A stretch of 64,000 bases of DNA from Lepraria neglecta (taxonomy: Eukaryota > Ascomycota > Lecanoromycetes > Lecanorales > Stereocaulaceae): contig CM065646.1 in NCBI GenBank assembly GCA_033220425.1, positions 875,501 through 939,500 on the forward strand. Reading direction: 5' to 3'. A program made the position numbers and the translations under genes. This document shows positions 22,683 through 34,750 of this stretch, in pieces (positions within the stretch are counted from its first letter, which is position 1; each line of letters starts with the position of its first letter). The notes beneath the pieces were generated by a model. The model was not told the origin of the DNA and ran no database searches. It saw only the letters and a program-made list of their open reading frames with translations.

Positions 22683-23592
22683 ATGGCGCCTCGCTCGTAC
22701 AGCAAGACGTACAAGGTACCTCGTCGTCGTAAGTAATACTCTTGGTCATGATGGTTGTTTCCCTCGTCCGCTACCCTGCCCTTCGCGATCTCTCCTTTGC
22801 GATTCTCTCTTCCCTGAAGACATCTGCTCATTCACCAACTTATCACTAAGTCGCTTGCTGACCACTCTCACAGCTTTCGAGGCCGCTCGCCTTGACTCTG
22901 AGCTCAAGATTGTCGGTACGTGCACTTGCCTTTTTAATTCATCCTCGACCAGTGCTGACTCTGAAACATCTAGGCGAATATGGTCTGCGCAACAAACGTG
23001 AGGTGTGGCGCGTCATGCTCACCCTCTCCAAGATCCGTCGTGCTGCTCGGTCTGTTCACCTTCCCATACCAACCATTCTACATCAGCTAACGCAAGATCC
23101 AACACGCAGTCAACTTCTGACCATGGAGGAGAAAGACCCCAAGCGTCTCTTCGAAGGCAACGCCCTCATCCGTCGTCTCGTCCGTGTCGGTGTGCTCGAT
23201 GAATCCCGCATGAAGCTCGATTACGTGCTGGCCCTCAAGGTGGAGGACTTCTTGGAGAGGAGACTGCAGACTTGTGTCTACAAGCTCGGATTGGCAAAGA
23301 GCATCCATCATGCTAGGGTCTTGATTAGGCAGAGGCATATCCGGTACGGTTTCTATCTGATTTCGCGGTACTTGGGAACTGGGAGATGGGGCTAATGGGG
23401 TATGTCTACAGCGTCGGAAAGCAAATTGTCAACGTCCCTTCCTTCGTTGTCCGTCTCGACTCCCAGAAGCATATCGACTTTGCTCTTACTTCGCCATTTG
23501 GAGGAGGGCGTCCAGGGCGTGTGAGGAGAAAGAAGGCTAAGGCTGCGGAGAAGAAGGATGAGGGTGATGGTGGTGAGGAGGAAGAGGAGTAG
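22683..23592 (+). CDS. RPS9: 40S ribosomal protein uS4 (S9)
   Basis: Five exons (22683-22728, 22874-22915, 22974-23049, 23110-23343, 23412-23592) encode 192 aa. Begins [20 protein letters not shown] and carries the S4 RNA-binding domain: [39 protein letters not shown]. The end is Lys/Glu-rich. It binds 18S rRNA and is important for decoding fidelity. Start and all four introns (145, 58, 60, 68 nt) are fixed by the conserved sequence. Confidence 0.95.
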
Positions 23593-23782
23593 CAGGCAAA
23601 AGCATGGTCTCCACGGAGATTATGGGAGACTTGACGATGATGTTGCTAGGATGTCTTTGCAGCAACTAGAGAAATCGAAACTTCATTCAAGACTTGCAAG
23701 CCCCTGTTTGTATTGTGACATTCAATTCTAGTTATGTAAATGGGTATTTTCTAACGCCAACGCTATGCTGCAGAAATTTCCG

Positions 23783-25228
23783 TCAAATGCTTAGCTCGTC
23801 CTTGCCCAAGAACTTTGCCATTGGGTCATCGGCCACTGCTCTAGACCTCTTGTAAGCTTCAAGCTCTTCCTCGCTAATACCACCCTTCATCTCCGTAAGC
23901 GTTCGCTTCTTTGCCATCCCTTGCGGCTTCTCATCCACTTCGTCTTTGCTATTCTTGGCTTCTGCGGCTTCTGCCGACTCGTCTGGAGCTCCTTCAATAG
24001 CTTTTATTTCTGCCAGCTCCTTCAGCTCTGCACCAGTCCGCCGTTGATTAGCTTCTTCAAATGCCAGCTTGCCTTCTTCACCTGTGCAGTAGCTGTTCTT
24101 AATCGTAGAATGACAGCATGCGTAGCCCCACTGGAAGTTCGCCCACCAGCTACCCCAAACCGAAACATGATTATTGATGAGCACATCCTCTGGGTATTTT
24201 GACTTCGCTTCTGCCTTCGGTGCACCTTTGATGGCGCCCGTTTCGTCGTACTCCACATACCGCTCATTCTCTACGACAGTCATGTCCCGAAGCTGTGATG
24301 GTTGAAGATGGTTTTCTCCGCCGTACTTCTCTAGTAACATTTTTCGTTGTACTTCTCGTTTGGCGTCCTTCTCAGCTTTCTCTTTCCGTAGGAAGTACTC
24401 GCCGGAAGTAGGATTAGCTTGCACATGTATCTTATTCTTATCGCCTCGCTCTTGTGATTCCCAAGCGTACTTCTGTGCCTTCTCGAACTCTGCTGCGTCA
24501 CCTGAAGCTCTCATGAAGTTGTCTTCTGCAACTAATGCAGAAGCCTGGTCGGCTTGAGCTCCCATATCCACCATCGATCTTGTCTTGGGATCGTACTTCG
24601 CCGAGTCGAGGTCCAGATTCAGTAAATATTTAGCGGTATCCTCTCGTAATCGTAAGTTCCTTGTAGCAGTACTCTGCTGTCTGCCCATATCGGTCTCCTC
24701 ATCGTACTTTGCCTCCTCTTGTTCACTCTTTTGACCTTCTTCCCCATCTCCCGTCAGCAGCTTCCTTTCACCTTCTGCCGCACCTCCCTTCATCTTCTTC
24801 TTGAGCTTGTCTAATTCCTCATACTCTTCAATGACATTCTGATACTCTTGCGCATCGTAGCCATTCCACCGATCTCTCTTCGCATCCCATCCTAGCTCTA
24901 CATCCTGTACCATTTCATCTGCTTGGATATCCTTGCCAGTCCATCTCGCCCCTTTCGCTCGTGGCCGACTCAGGCACTCCTTCGTCTTATGTGTCATCGC
25001 CCCGCAGTTCTCGCAGGCACCTTTGCGGAACTTTGTGGCGGCGGGTCCAAGCCGTTTGCCTCGGTCGTACCATTTTGACTGGTCTGGAGTAGATGTTTGA
25101 AGACGTTGATGTTCGAGGTAGTCGTTTTCGCTGTCTGCGGATTCAAGGTAGAAGGGTTTCTTGGAGATGAAGGAGGGGATGTATTCGTTTTGTTCTTTCT
25201 TAGCAGGTTCGGCCGGTTTGCGAGACAT
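23783..25228 (-). CDS. SLU7: Pre-mRNA splicing factor Slu7
   Basis: Single exon, 481 aa. The N-terminus [16 protein letters not shown] is the Slu7 landmark. A CCHC zinc knuckle lies at residues 72-85 ([14 protein letters not shown]), followed by the Slu7 core with [34 protein letters not shown] and, near residue 350, [19 protein letters not shown]. The family acts in 3' splice-site choice during the second catalytic step. Intronless in a neighbourhood where most genes have introns. Divergent from REV3. Confidence 0.95.
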   Translation of the reverse strand: MSRKPAEPAKKEQNEYIPSFISKKPFYLESADSENDYLEHQRLQTSTPDQSKWYDRGKRLGPAATKFRKGACENCGAMTHKTKECLSRPRAKGARWTGKDIQADEMVQDVELGWDAKRDRWNGYDAQEYQNVIEEYEELDKLKKKMKGGAAEGERKLLTGDGEEGQKSEQEEAKYDEETDMGRQQSTATRNLRLREDTAKYLLNLDLDSAKYDPKTRSMVDMGAQADQASALVAEDNFMRASGDAAEFEKAQKYAWESQERGDKNKIHVQANPTSGEYFLRKEKAEKDAKREVQRKMLLEKYGGENHLQPSQLRDMTVVENERYVEYDETGAIKGAPKAEAKSKYPEDVLINNHVSVWGSWWANFQWGYACCHSTIKNSYCTGEEGKLAFEEANQRRTGAELKELAEIKAIEGAPDESAEAAEAKNSKDEVDEKPQGMAKKRTLTEMKGGISEEELEAYKRSRAVADDPMAKFLGKDELSI

Positions 25229-25680
25229 GATGTGGACGTGAGGAATTTATGAGAGGGAGTAAGATATTATTCTGCGAAGAACAAGTTGGCACTTAGCCGT
25301 TGAGTACTGAACAGTTCAGACCAGGGAGCTTCGGCACACTAAGATCTGCTGCAATGTGTACCAGGTTGTAGCAAGAGAGAAATATCTTGTGTCAGAGAGG
25401 CTTTCCAGAGAGATTGACCCCTGCCTTAGGTTCAAAGAAGAGTAATACTCTACGGAGTAGCGGAGAGCGAATGGAGGGGGGTTGACATTTGCCGAAGCGG
25501 ACCAAGGTTTGGCACGTGATTTCGCTCTGCGAACTTCGAGCAACAGTGCGCGTCATCGTCTTTCTCCATCCAGACGTGTTATTTTGCTCCCAGCTCCTTG
25601 CTTTTCGCTCTTCATTGGCCCTCTAAATCATGCGCCCAGACTTGCTTTGCTCCTAAGAGCTCCTTTCCTCCAGACCTTCA
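25229..25680. promoter_or_regulatory. Divergent promoter, SLU7 / REV3
   Basis: 452-bp spacer between the two start codons. It contains a CACGTG (E-box type) site in GGCACGTGATTT at about 25512-25523. No other feature is supported. Confidence 0.45.
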
Positions 25681-28600
25681 ATGGATCTCTTCCGCGTCCG
25701 GCTCAACTGCGTCGACCACTACCAAGCTACGTCAACCGAATTCGATCCTCAGCTGCCCAGAACCAGTAGGTCTTCCCAGCAGAAGACCATACCAAGGGTT
25801 CCCGTCATCAGAGTCTTTGGGGCCACGGAAACAGGTCAGAAAGTATGCGCTCATATCCATGGCGCGTTCCCCTACCTCTACATTGAATACAATGGGAGCT
25901 TGATGCCCGAGGATGGTAAGACCTGTCTATAATCATGCAGAGAGCCTCACTAACGTACCTCCAGTGGACGCTCATATCCATCAAGTCCACCTCTCGATTG
26001 ACCATGCCCTAGCTGTCAGCTACCGCCGCAATATGTATGATGGAAAGACGGCATTCGTTGCGCACATTTCCCTGGTCAAGGGCGTACCGTTCTATGGCTA
26101 CAATGTTGGCTACAAATTCTTCCTCAAGATTTACATGTTCAACCCACTACACATGACCCGTTTAGCGGACCTTCTCCGACAGGGCACCATTTTGAAGAAG
26201 GTGATACAGCCTTTTGAAAGCCATATGCAATATCTGGCTCAGTGGATGTGTGATTTCAATCTGTACGGGTGTGCGTATATCGACTGTAGCGAAGTCAAGT
26301 TTCGAAGCCCAGTGCCAGATTACTTGGAAATGACCAGTACTACCCATCGGTGGCATGACAGGTCAATAGCACCCTCCTTGATCTCAGATCTGGATGCAGT
26401 ACCAAGGCAGAGCCACTGCTCCATTGAGGTTGATGTTTGTGTAAAGCATATAGTGAATCGCCAGGATGTCAAGCCGCGCCCTTTACACCATGACTTCATT
26501 GAGCGAAAGAATCCAATTGCGCCCGATGAAAAGTTGGTCCAAAGTATGGCTGGTCTTTGGCGTGATGAGACGAGAAGAAGAAAAGCCCGAATGGGCGAAA
26601 TGGATCCTGGCAGTAGCCCGTTCCCGCATGAAGTGCTGGTCTCTGTATCTGCAGATCCACGGAATTCGCAAGCAGGCGGCTGGATACACGAGCAGGAGTA
26701 CATGGAGAAGATCAATGTGATCATGCAGGACGAGAAAGACAAGAGTGATGGCAGAAAGATAGGTTTTGACGGATACGTTGGCAAAGCTCCTTTCGAAAGT
26801 CAGGTGCAAACTTCGCTAGAGAGCATTGAAGATCTCTTTCCAGAGAACCTGGCACGCATAGCCGTCTCTCGAATGGCGTCCCAGGCTGCAACAAATGGGA
26901 GAGATGACTTGGCAATCGAAGCGCCAGAAGTAGATGAAACCCATATTCTCTCGTATGAAGAAGATGAATTTCCCTATGAGTCGGATGAAGAGCTCGCGCG
27001 AGAGCTGGAGATGTCGCAGAAAAAGCGTGGCGACACAATGGACGAACACATGGAGCAATTTGCGAATGAAGGCGTCGACGAACCAATGTACGAAGATGAA
27101 ACCACGCTTCCGAACGGAAACTCCTCTGAATTTCCCATTGACACTAAGGATGCAACCTCGTCAGGAGATGCTCAAGGTCCCACCAGTTCTGCGGAGCTTG
27201 AGGCCCTTGGCATCAGACGTTTAGGTGACTACAACCACGTAGATGAGGATGCTTTCGAGATACCTTTGGAGTTCACGAGCGACATCAATGCCGCGAGAGC
27301 TAAGGATCAAGCGTCTTCTGAGCCCAGCCGAAAGAAACGAAAGATCGCTCAGGGTGTACGGGAGACAAGCGTAGAGTTCTTCGAAGATCAATTGAAATAT
27401 GATCATTCGAAATCACGTAATGTAATCGATCTTGCCAATGGCCATAATTCGAGACTGCTGTATCCTAATGGGCTTCATCAGCAATTCGACATTGGCCAGA
27501 GAAGACACAAGACGCCGTCATCATCGCAAGAAGCTGCCAATGGCGCCAATGGAAACAGGATACTCTCGTTTCCCATCGTCAAAGACCCACAGGATCCACA
27601 CACAATATTGAAGCTTAGTCAAAATAGCGCCTCGCCCACCAAGAGCTCCCAGAAGTCCAAAGTCAAGTCAGTCTCCTTTGCAACACGCAGCGAGCGAGAT
27701 TCGGGCCTCTCCAGTCAACAAAAGAGCGAATCACTGCTCTCAGCACCCTCGCCAAAGACCCTTTCTTCTCAGGTCTCGCGATGCTCGTCGCAGATTCACC
27801 AGTCCTTCAACATCGATCGGAGGAGGAGAGTAGTGTGTTTGGCATACGGTCCACCTTCTTCGACAGACATTTTGCCGGAAATGCGAAGTGTTAGACTTCC
27901 ATCCGTACTCTATCAAGATGCTTACTACAGCAACGAAAAGGACGTGCCTGAGCGTGCAAGAGAGTATGCAGGAAAGGAGTTCAAGATAGAAAGTGGGACA
28001 GTGCCATTCCTACCGGACTTCGATCCGACAAGCACCTCGCTTGCCAGCCTTGGGGAAAAGCCTGGCCTTGTCTTGGACAAGGTAGCTGAAGAGAAGTTGC
28101 TCCAAAGACGAAAAAGGGCATGTGGTTTACGGACTTGGGAATTAGAGGAAGCTCCTCCAACGAGAGGAGAAGTCCAAGCCTGGCTAGACCAGAATATTGA
28201 AGCAGATGCAATTTCCACTAAGCAGCGCCCAGGCGACGAGTCTCTTACGGCAAAGGCTGCTCTCTCCCAAATCGACGGGGCGACGCAGAAGAATCAGCAC
28301 GGGTTTAAGTATTCGCAGAAGCAGAAATCAACAAGTGTGCAACACGAGATACAGTACATGAGTGTCATGAGCCTTGAAATACACGTCAATACCAGAGGAC
28401 ATCTTGTGCCAAACCCTGAGCAAGACGAGATTACCTGCGTCTTCTGGTGTCTGCAGTCCGATGACGAGGACTTGGAGGTCAATGGCGTCAATGAAGGTAC
28501 ACGTGTCGGAATCCTGGCCCTCTCGGAGGAGGAGGGTCTGGCCCACAAGATCCAACAGCAGACGGCTGTCGAAGTTGAGGAGGAAACGTCTGAGCTTGAT

Positions 28601-30892
28601 CTGATAAACCGAATGGTCGATATTGTTCGGAATTACGATCCTGACATCCTAACAGGCTATGAAGTGCACAACGGGTCTTGGGGATACATGATCGAGAGAG
28701 CTAGGTACAAGTATGATTACAACCTATGTGACGAGTTCTCGAGAATGAAGTCTCAATCCCATGGTCGATTTGGCAAAGACGATGATCGATGGGGCTTCAA
28801 CCACACCTCCACCATCAGAGTCACAGGAAGGCACATGATCAACATCTGGCGCGCAATACGAGGAGAGCTCAACTTGCTGCAGTATACCATGGAAAATGTT
28901 GTCTTCCAGCTCTGTCATCGACGCATACCTCACTATGCATTCCAGGACTTGACCTCATGGTACAGAAACGGCAAACCAAAGGAGCTTGCTAAGGTCGTCG
29001 ATTACTACGTTTCTCGAGTCCAGCTCGATCTTGAGATTCTAGAGCAGAACGAGCTCGTGCCGAGAACAAGCGAACAAGCACGTCTACTTGGTGTCGACTT
29101 CTTCTCAGTGTTTTCGAGAGGGTCTCAATTCAAAGTAGAGTCGCTCATGTTTCGTATTGCGAAGCCAGAGAACTTTCTGCTCCCCTCACCAAGCCGAAAG
29201 CAGGTGGGCCAGCAAAATGCCCTGGAATGCCTGCCTCTGGTCATGGAGCCCCAAAGCGCCTTCTACAGCAGTCCGCTACTGGTCCTTGACTTCCAATCTC
29301 TATATCCCAGCGTCATGATAGCATACAATTACTGCTATTCTACCTTCCTTGGAAGAGTCGTCAGCTGGCGTGGCCAGAACAAGATGGGATTCACAGACTA
29401 CAATAGGGAGCCAAGACTTCTCGAGCTCTTCAAAGACCAAATCAACATTGCACCCAATGGCATCATGTATGCCAGACCAGAGATCCGAAAGTCGCTATTG
29501 GCAAAGATGTTGGGTGAGATATTGGAAACTCGAGTCATGGTCAAGAGCGGTATGAAGGTGGATAAGGACGACAAGACCCTGCAACGCCTGCTCAACAACA
29601 GACAGCTGGCTTTAAAGCTCATCGCAAACGTCACTTATGGCTATACCTCAGCGTCGTTCTCTGGACGTATGCCCTGCTCAGAGATTGCCGATAGCATTGT
29701 CCAGACTGGCCGTGAGACCTTGGAGAAGGCCATCGCATTGATACATTCCGTAGAGCGGTGGGGCGCTGAGGTCGTTTATGGTGACACCGACAGTCTCTTT
29801 GTCTACCTCAAGGGCCGCACTAAGGGCGAGGCTTTCGACATTGGCCAGGAGATTGCTAAGACAATCACCGATATGAATCCCAGGCCGGTGAAGCTAAAGT
29901 TCGAGAAGGTCTATCATCCGTGCGTACTGCTTGCAAAGAAGAGATACGTTGGCTTCAAATACGAGAGCAAGAACCAGAAAGAGCCGGAGTTTGATGCTAA
30001 AGGCATTGAGACGGTGCGCCGAGATGGGACCCCAGCAGAGCAAAGGATCGAAGAGAAGGCCTTAAAGATACTATTTCGCTCAGCAGACCTGAGCCAAGTC
30101 AAAAACTATTTCCAACGACAGTGCACGAAGATCATGAAAGGGAAAGTGTCTATTCAAGACTTCTGCTTTGCGAAAGAAGTTAAGCTTGGTACATACAGCG
30201 ACAAAGGTCTTCCGCCGCCTGGGGCGCTCATTAGTATGAGGAGAATGCTTGAGGATCCTCGAACAGAACCACAATATGGCGAACGCGTTCCTTATGTCGT
30301 GATCACTGGGGCACCCGGAGCCAGGCTGATCGATCGTTGCGTGGCTCCAGACGTGCTGCTGCATAATGACAATAACGAGCTAGACGCGGAATACTACATT
30401 TCCAAAAATCTCATTCCTCCACTGGAACGCATATTTAACCTCGTCGGGGCGAATGTCCGACAGTGGTATGACGAGATGCCCAAGTTCCAGCGCATTCGGC
30501 GCATTGAAGCAGGTTTACTTGGAGGCAAAGAAGTGATCCTTGAGAAGAAGACATTGGAATCGTACATGAAGTCTTCTTCATGCATCGTGTGCCACGAGAA
30601 GCTGGAAGAGGAAGCCGCCATCTGTAGCAGATGCGTGCAACATACGGACACATCTCTATTGACCCTGCGAACAAGGCTGAACAATGCAGAGGAGAAGGCG
30701 TTCAACCTGGAGAAGGTCTGTCGTTCATGTGCGGGTCTGGCGTGGGGGGAAGACGTCAAGTGCGATAGTAGAGACTGTCCTGTGTTCTACACCAGGACAA
30801 GGCATATGGCAGGCTTACGAAACACAAAAGTGGTTACGCAACGGGTTATCCAAGTACTGGAGGACCTTGAAGATGGGGTTTTGAATTGGTGA
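25681..30892 (+). CDS. REV3: DNA polymerase zeta catalytic subunit
   Basis: Two exons (25681-25915, 25965-30892; 49-nt intron) encode 1,720 aa. The N-terminal B-family region (VPVIRVFGATETGQKVCAHI) is followed by a long Ser-rich insert typical of Rev3, the degenerate exonuclease domain, and polymerase motifs A (DFQSLYPSVMIAYN, about 1187), B (KLIANVTYGYTSASFSGR, about 1297) and C (YGDTDSLFV, about 1350). At the C-terminus, CysA (CIVC...CSRC, from 1618) and CysB (CRSC...CDSRDC, from 1664) are complete; CysB carries the 4Fe-4S cluster in this family. Error-prone translesion polymerase. No lesion seen. Confidence 0.95.
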
Positions 30893-31258
30893 CTATTTGG
30901 TGGCAACGGCGTTTGCATTGAAGGCGCACATGGGTGTAGGATATACCCCCGGAGCAGATGTGAAAGATGTGCCTACGATTTATATGTATAATAAAGGATT
31001 GCTCAAGAGTGCATTCGCGCCAAGAGAAGCGACTAGTAACTATGCGTCATCGGTAGAGCTTAGCGATCTAGGAACGCATTCGATCAAGTATCCAACTGCC
31101 CTTAAATTGCTTTTGTATCACCAAACGAAGTTCTCAAACACAATATTCACATTCAAACTGGGGCCAGATTTTCTCCAGCATGACTGGTGAGAAGCACTGA
31201 CATAAGTTCGCGTAATATTCGGACTGGACAACTTGCACCCTTCCAAACGTCGTGAACA

Positions 31259-31303
31259 ATGAGCTCAATACCTTCGCGCTACAAAGAGTCGCCCCCGGCG
31301 TAA
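31259..31303 (+). promoter_or_regulatory. uORF overlapping the NVJ2 start (TAATG)
   Basis: ATG at 31259 opens a 14-codon frame (MSSIPSRYKESPPA) whose TAA stop at 31301-31303 shares its last base with the ATG of the next gene at 31303-31305. The overlap permits termination-reinitiation. Whether the leader includes it is not visible here. Confidence 0.45.
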
Positions 31304-34095
31304 TGGGCGTTTCGATTGCTTTCATAGCTACATATTTACTCGGCGGCTTAACCTTTCTGCCTGTCGTCCTCGTGCTCGTCCTTGTGCATGCGTATCTTAC
31401 ATTTCCAATCCAACCCCCGCCCTCCCAACCCTCCGAACCCTCCTCAGACGACTTACGCGACGCCAACGACGATGGACGGAACATCAAGTCTCGTGAGAGT
31501 ACGGCGGAGCTGGCAGAGAAGTTCCATCGAAGACATGAGCCCGATGTTGCCGCTGGCTACTTCGCGGTCTGTCGAGAATATGTGCCCGGCGGAATCAATG
31601 GGAAGCCACCAGAGCGGACCACGCCGGCGGGTGCAGTAGTAGGTACAGAGAGTCCCAGTGTGTATCAGAGCATGTACAGGAGCATATTCGACCGCAAGCA
31701 GGGTCCAAGTCTCGATCCTGGCAAGGGCAATGGCAAGACGGCCAAAAGAGCTAGGAATGTCTTCTTCGTGGTCTTGAGGCATAAGCATTTGATGCTCTAC
31801 GAGGATTCGGAGCAGATGGAGGTGAAATATGTCATATCGCTTGAGCACCACGATGTCAGTATCTACAGTGGAGGAGATATGATACCCGAAGGCGAGCTGT
31901 GGATCAAGAGGAATGCTATACGGCTGGCAAGGAAAATGGCCGTGGAGGATCCTACATCTACGTCTAAGCCGTTCTTTCTGTTCTCTGAGAATTGCTCGGA
32001 TAAGGAGGACTTCTACTTTGCGTTGTTGCAGAACCAAGAAGTCAAGCCAGACGCGCCTGATAATCCTCCACGGCCACAGCAATACGAGACCAAGCACATC
32101 ATAAATCTAGTACAGAAGCTACACTCGTCCGAAGAGCACTTGCAGACGCGGTGGATCAACGGGCTCGTCGGCAGGCTTTTTCTGGCTCTCTACAAGACTC
32201 CGCTACTGGAGGATTTCATACGTAAGAAGATTAGCAAGAAAATTGCACGAGTCAAGAAGCCTGCTTTTCTTTCAGGGATCGTTCTTCAAAAGATCGACAT
32301 GGGAGGGGCGGCGCCGCACATCACCAACCCAAGGCTCAAGGATCTCACAATCGATGGTGACTGCTGCGCCGAAGCAGACTTCAAATACAGTGGAAACTTC
32401 CGATTAGAGGTCGCAGCTACAGCTAAGATTGACCTTGGTGCGCGATTCAAAGCTCGAGAAGTGCATCTGGTGCTAGCCGTAGTCGTCAAGAAGCTGAATG
32501 GTCATGCTTTGGTGAAATTCAAGCCCCCACCGAGTAACAGGGTATGGATCTCCTTCGAAACAATGCCTGACATGGAACTGGCAATAGAGCCGATCGTGAG
32601 CTCAAGGCAGATCACGTATGGCATCATCTTGCGAGCAATCGAAAGTAGGATCAGGGAAGTCATGGCAGAGACGATTGTCCTGCCCCACTGGGATGATAGT
32701 CCATTTACAGACACTACGAGTCAACAATTCAGAGGAGGTATCTGGGCAGATCAGGCTTCTGAGAATCAACTGCCCACGATACACACGAAGATTCCTGACG
32801 AAGCACTAGAAGATGAAGCCGAAGTCGAACTTGACCCTGCTTCGATTCCACGTGGTTCAGCACGAACGACGGACGAGAGAAGCATGAGTATACCTGTCAT
32901 ATCTGATGTTCCTCCCTTGAGCCAAACCTCGGACGTAGCCACGAGCTCAACGCCAACGCTCGTTAATACTACCAAAGATGGAGTTTCCACTGGCGTGCAG
33001 AAGTCTACAGAACCTCCAAAAGCACTGAGATCACGCTCATTTGCTTCAGCGGCCAATCCACTGGTCAGCATGGACAATGCGAACGTCGATTCTACTCGAC
33101 AGGAAAAGAAACGCAAGCAGCAAAAAGATGCTACTAGTGCGATGATGGCAATATCCAGTCGCTCGAAACCCACATCACCCTCTGACACGATCGCTGGATC
33201 TGCTTCAACTCCTTCTACACTATGGGAGAACAGCAAAAAGACCGACAGCAGTTCTTCGAGCATGTCAGATCACAGTGGACCAGTTGACCAGATTCTGACG
33301 CAAAGCGTAGTCACGGACAGCCCAACTCAAACCTCGCTGCCTCCGACGCCTACGAGTTTAAGCTCACGCTCCACAAAGTCAGCTTTCGGCGGTGAGACTT
33401 CGCAGCCTCGGTCATTGCAGGCAGACAGCCGTACGTCTACGAACTCAGAGAAAAATCAGTCTATGGCAGCCATTAGCGCAGCTACTGCGGCAGCCAAGAA
33501 TTGGGGGTGGGGAGTGCTAAACAGGAACCATCAAAGGAATCAAAACAACGCGCACCCTGATCGTGCTGGAACACCCGAATATCCCATTGGTCGTGGCCGA
33601 CCTTTACCCCCGCCAGGTCAGCCATTACCATTCCCAGACAGGCTGAACCCTCCTGCAACCCCCAAAAGGAAGCCGGTTGCACCACCAGCTCTGCCTCAGA
33701 GGAGGCAGGATGAGACCAAGAATCGCTCTGTCCCACCGCCTCCGCTTCCTGCCAGAAAACGGCAAGGATCGGTACCTCTCGACAACGTTGGTGATGAAGG
33801 TCTTCTTGTCGTCGAAGCGCCGCCTGAAGAGGAAACTTCGAGTCCAATCGATGACAAACCCGAGAAAGACATGGAAAGTCTTGAGACAGGACATGAGAGT
33901 GACGAAGTGGCGTCTTCATCGGGCGCTTCTGGAGCTGTTCCACCGGACAAAGAGGTTTCCATTCCTAAGGATGACGTGAAACAGCATCGAAAGTCGTACG
34001 GAGAGGAAGAGAGTGCTCTTTCTAGCTGGCAAGCGGCGCAAGAGGAAGAAGCAAGGTCAAAGAGCATATGGATGGATACCGAGGAGCATTCGTGA
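31303..34095 (+). CDS. NVJ2: NVJ2/TEX2-like SMP-domain lipid transfer protein
   Basis: Single exon, 930 aa from ATG 31303. Residues about 2-30 form a hydrophobic hairpin (LLGGLTFLPVVLVLVLVHAY) that anchors the protein in the ER, as in Nvj2. A PH-like region follows (NVFFVVLRHKHLMLYEDSEQ), then the SMP domain at about 275-475 (WINGLVGRLFLALYKTPLLE, RLKDLTIDGDCCAEADFKYS, RVWISFETMPDMELAIEP). The rest is disordered and Ser/Pro-rich with polyproline runs. Nvj2 works at nucleus-vacuole and ER-Golgi contacts, where it moves ceramide. The upstream in-frame extension has no ATG. Confidence 0.85.
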   Translation: MGVSIAFIATYLLGGLTFLPVVLVLVLVHAYLTFPIQPPPSQPSEPSSDDLRDANDDGRNIKSRESTAELAEKFHRRHEPDVAAGYFAVCREYVPGGINGKPPERTTPAGAVVGTESPSVYQSMYRSIFDRKQGPSLDPGKGNGKTAKRARNVFFVVLRHKHLMLYEDSEQMEVKYVISLEHHDVSIYSGGDMIPEGELWIKRNAIRLARKMAVEDPTSTSKPFFLFSENCSDKEDFYFALLQNQEVKPDAPDNPPRPQQYETKHIINLVQKLHSSEEHLQTRWINGLVGRLFLALYKTPLLEDFIRKKISKKIARVKKPAFLSGIVLQKIDMGGAAPHITNPRLKDLTIDGDCCAEADFKYSGNFRLEVAATAKIDLGARFKAREVHLVLAVVVKKLNGHALVKFKPPPSNRVWISFETMPDMELAIEPIVSSRQITYGIILRAIESRIREVMAETIVLPHWDDSPFTDTTSQQFRGGIWADQASENQLPTIHTKIPDEALEDEAEVELDPASIPRGSARTTDERSMSIPVISDVPPLSQTSDVATSSTPTLVNTTKDGVSTGVQKSTEPPKALRSRSFASAANPLVSMDNANVDSTRQEKKRKQQKDATSAMMAISSRSKPTSPSDTIAGSASTPSTLWENSKKTDSSSSSMSDHSGPVDQILTQSVVTDSPTQTSLPPTPTSLSSRSTKSAFGGETSQPRSLQADSRTSTNSEKNQSMAAISAATAAAKNWGWGVLNRNHQRNQNNAHPDRAGTPEYPIGRGRPLPPPGQPLPFPDRLNPPATPKRKPVAPPALPQRRQDETKNRSVPPPPLPARKRQGSVPLDNVGDEGLLVVEAPPEEETSSPIDDKPEKDMESLETGHESDEVASSSGASGAVPPDKEVSIPKDDVKQHRKSYGEEESALSSWQAAQEEEARSKSIWMDTEEHS

Positions 34096-34141
34096 TTTCA
34101 AGTATTAGCGGGTTCTGGGCGTTGGGTACTAACCCCGAGGG

Positions 34142-34387
34142 TGTCAATTCGACGACTTATTAGGTAGGGTGGCATACGAGAATGTGGTCGCCCTCCCAGT
34201 GCGGTTAGTCAGCTCCCGCCGCTCTGCTCACCCACCACGTACCTTTACTTCACCCTCCGCTCACCTCTGCTCACCTTTACACACCCACGGCTCAGGCACT
34301 GCACCCTCCTGCTCTCCTATATCGCCATTCTCATGATTCTTAGCACATCCTGCTGACTCGATTTCGTTAACTTTAGACGACCAAACA
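34142..34387 (+). repeat. Possible solo LTR
   Basis: A 246-bp segment starting TGTCAATTCG and ending GACCAAACA (TG...CA ends), directly followed by TAGCAGGATGGGGGCC and a G/C hairpin, a layout resembling LTR plus primer-binding region of a fungal retrotransposon. No second LTR or coding part was found, and no clear target duplication, so this is tentative. Confidence 0.3.
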
Positions 34388-34750
34388 TAGCAGGATGGGG
34401 GCCCCGAGCTGATCCCCCAGTAGTACAGAACTAGATATAGAGCCTATACTATACCTTCCCCCCGATAATTTCGTATAAAGCATACTCTACTGCCCTCTTC
34501 TTTCTATTTCTTCCTGCCTACCTATCTACCTTAGTTATGCTGTTCTACTATTCGTCTCGTAGTACGCCTCTAGTACTCCTTCTTTACTTCTCGCAAGATA
34601 TACCTCTATAGTACCTAGGTACTCTCTCCTTATTATCTCTTCTTTTCTCTACCTCTTCCTTATATATACGCTCGTCACTTTACCTAAACTACTCTACCTA
34701 TTATTAGTAATACTGAAGAAGAAGTCCCTAGAGAATTTCTTTAAGCGAGC
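34388..34750. other. RIP-like AT-rich decayed DNA
   Basis: Sequence dominated by CTA, TAC and TAG with very few CpA or TpG steps, as left by repeat-induced point mutation. Probably the internal part of a dead element. No readable protein. Confidence 0.45.

Noticed and set aside
31252-31302. In-frame extension of NVJ2 upstream of ATG 31303
   Set aside because: It has no ATG (it would start at GTG), and the membrane hairpin begins directly after Met 31303 as in homologues.
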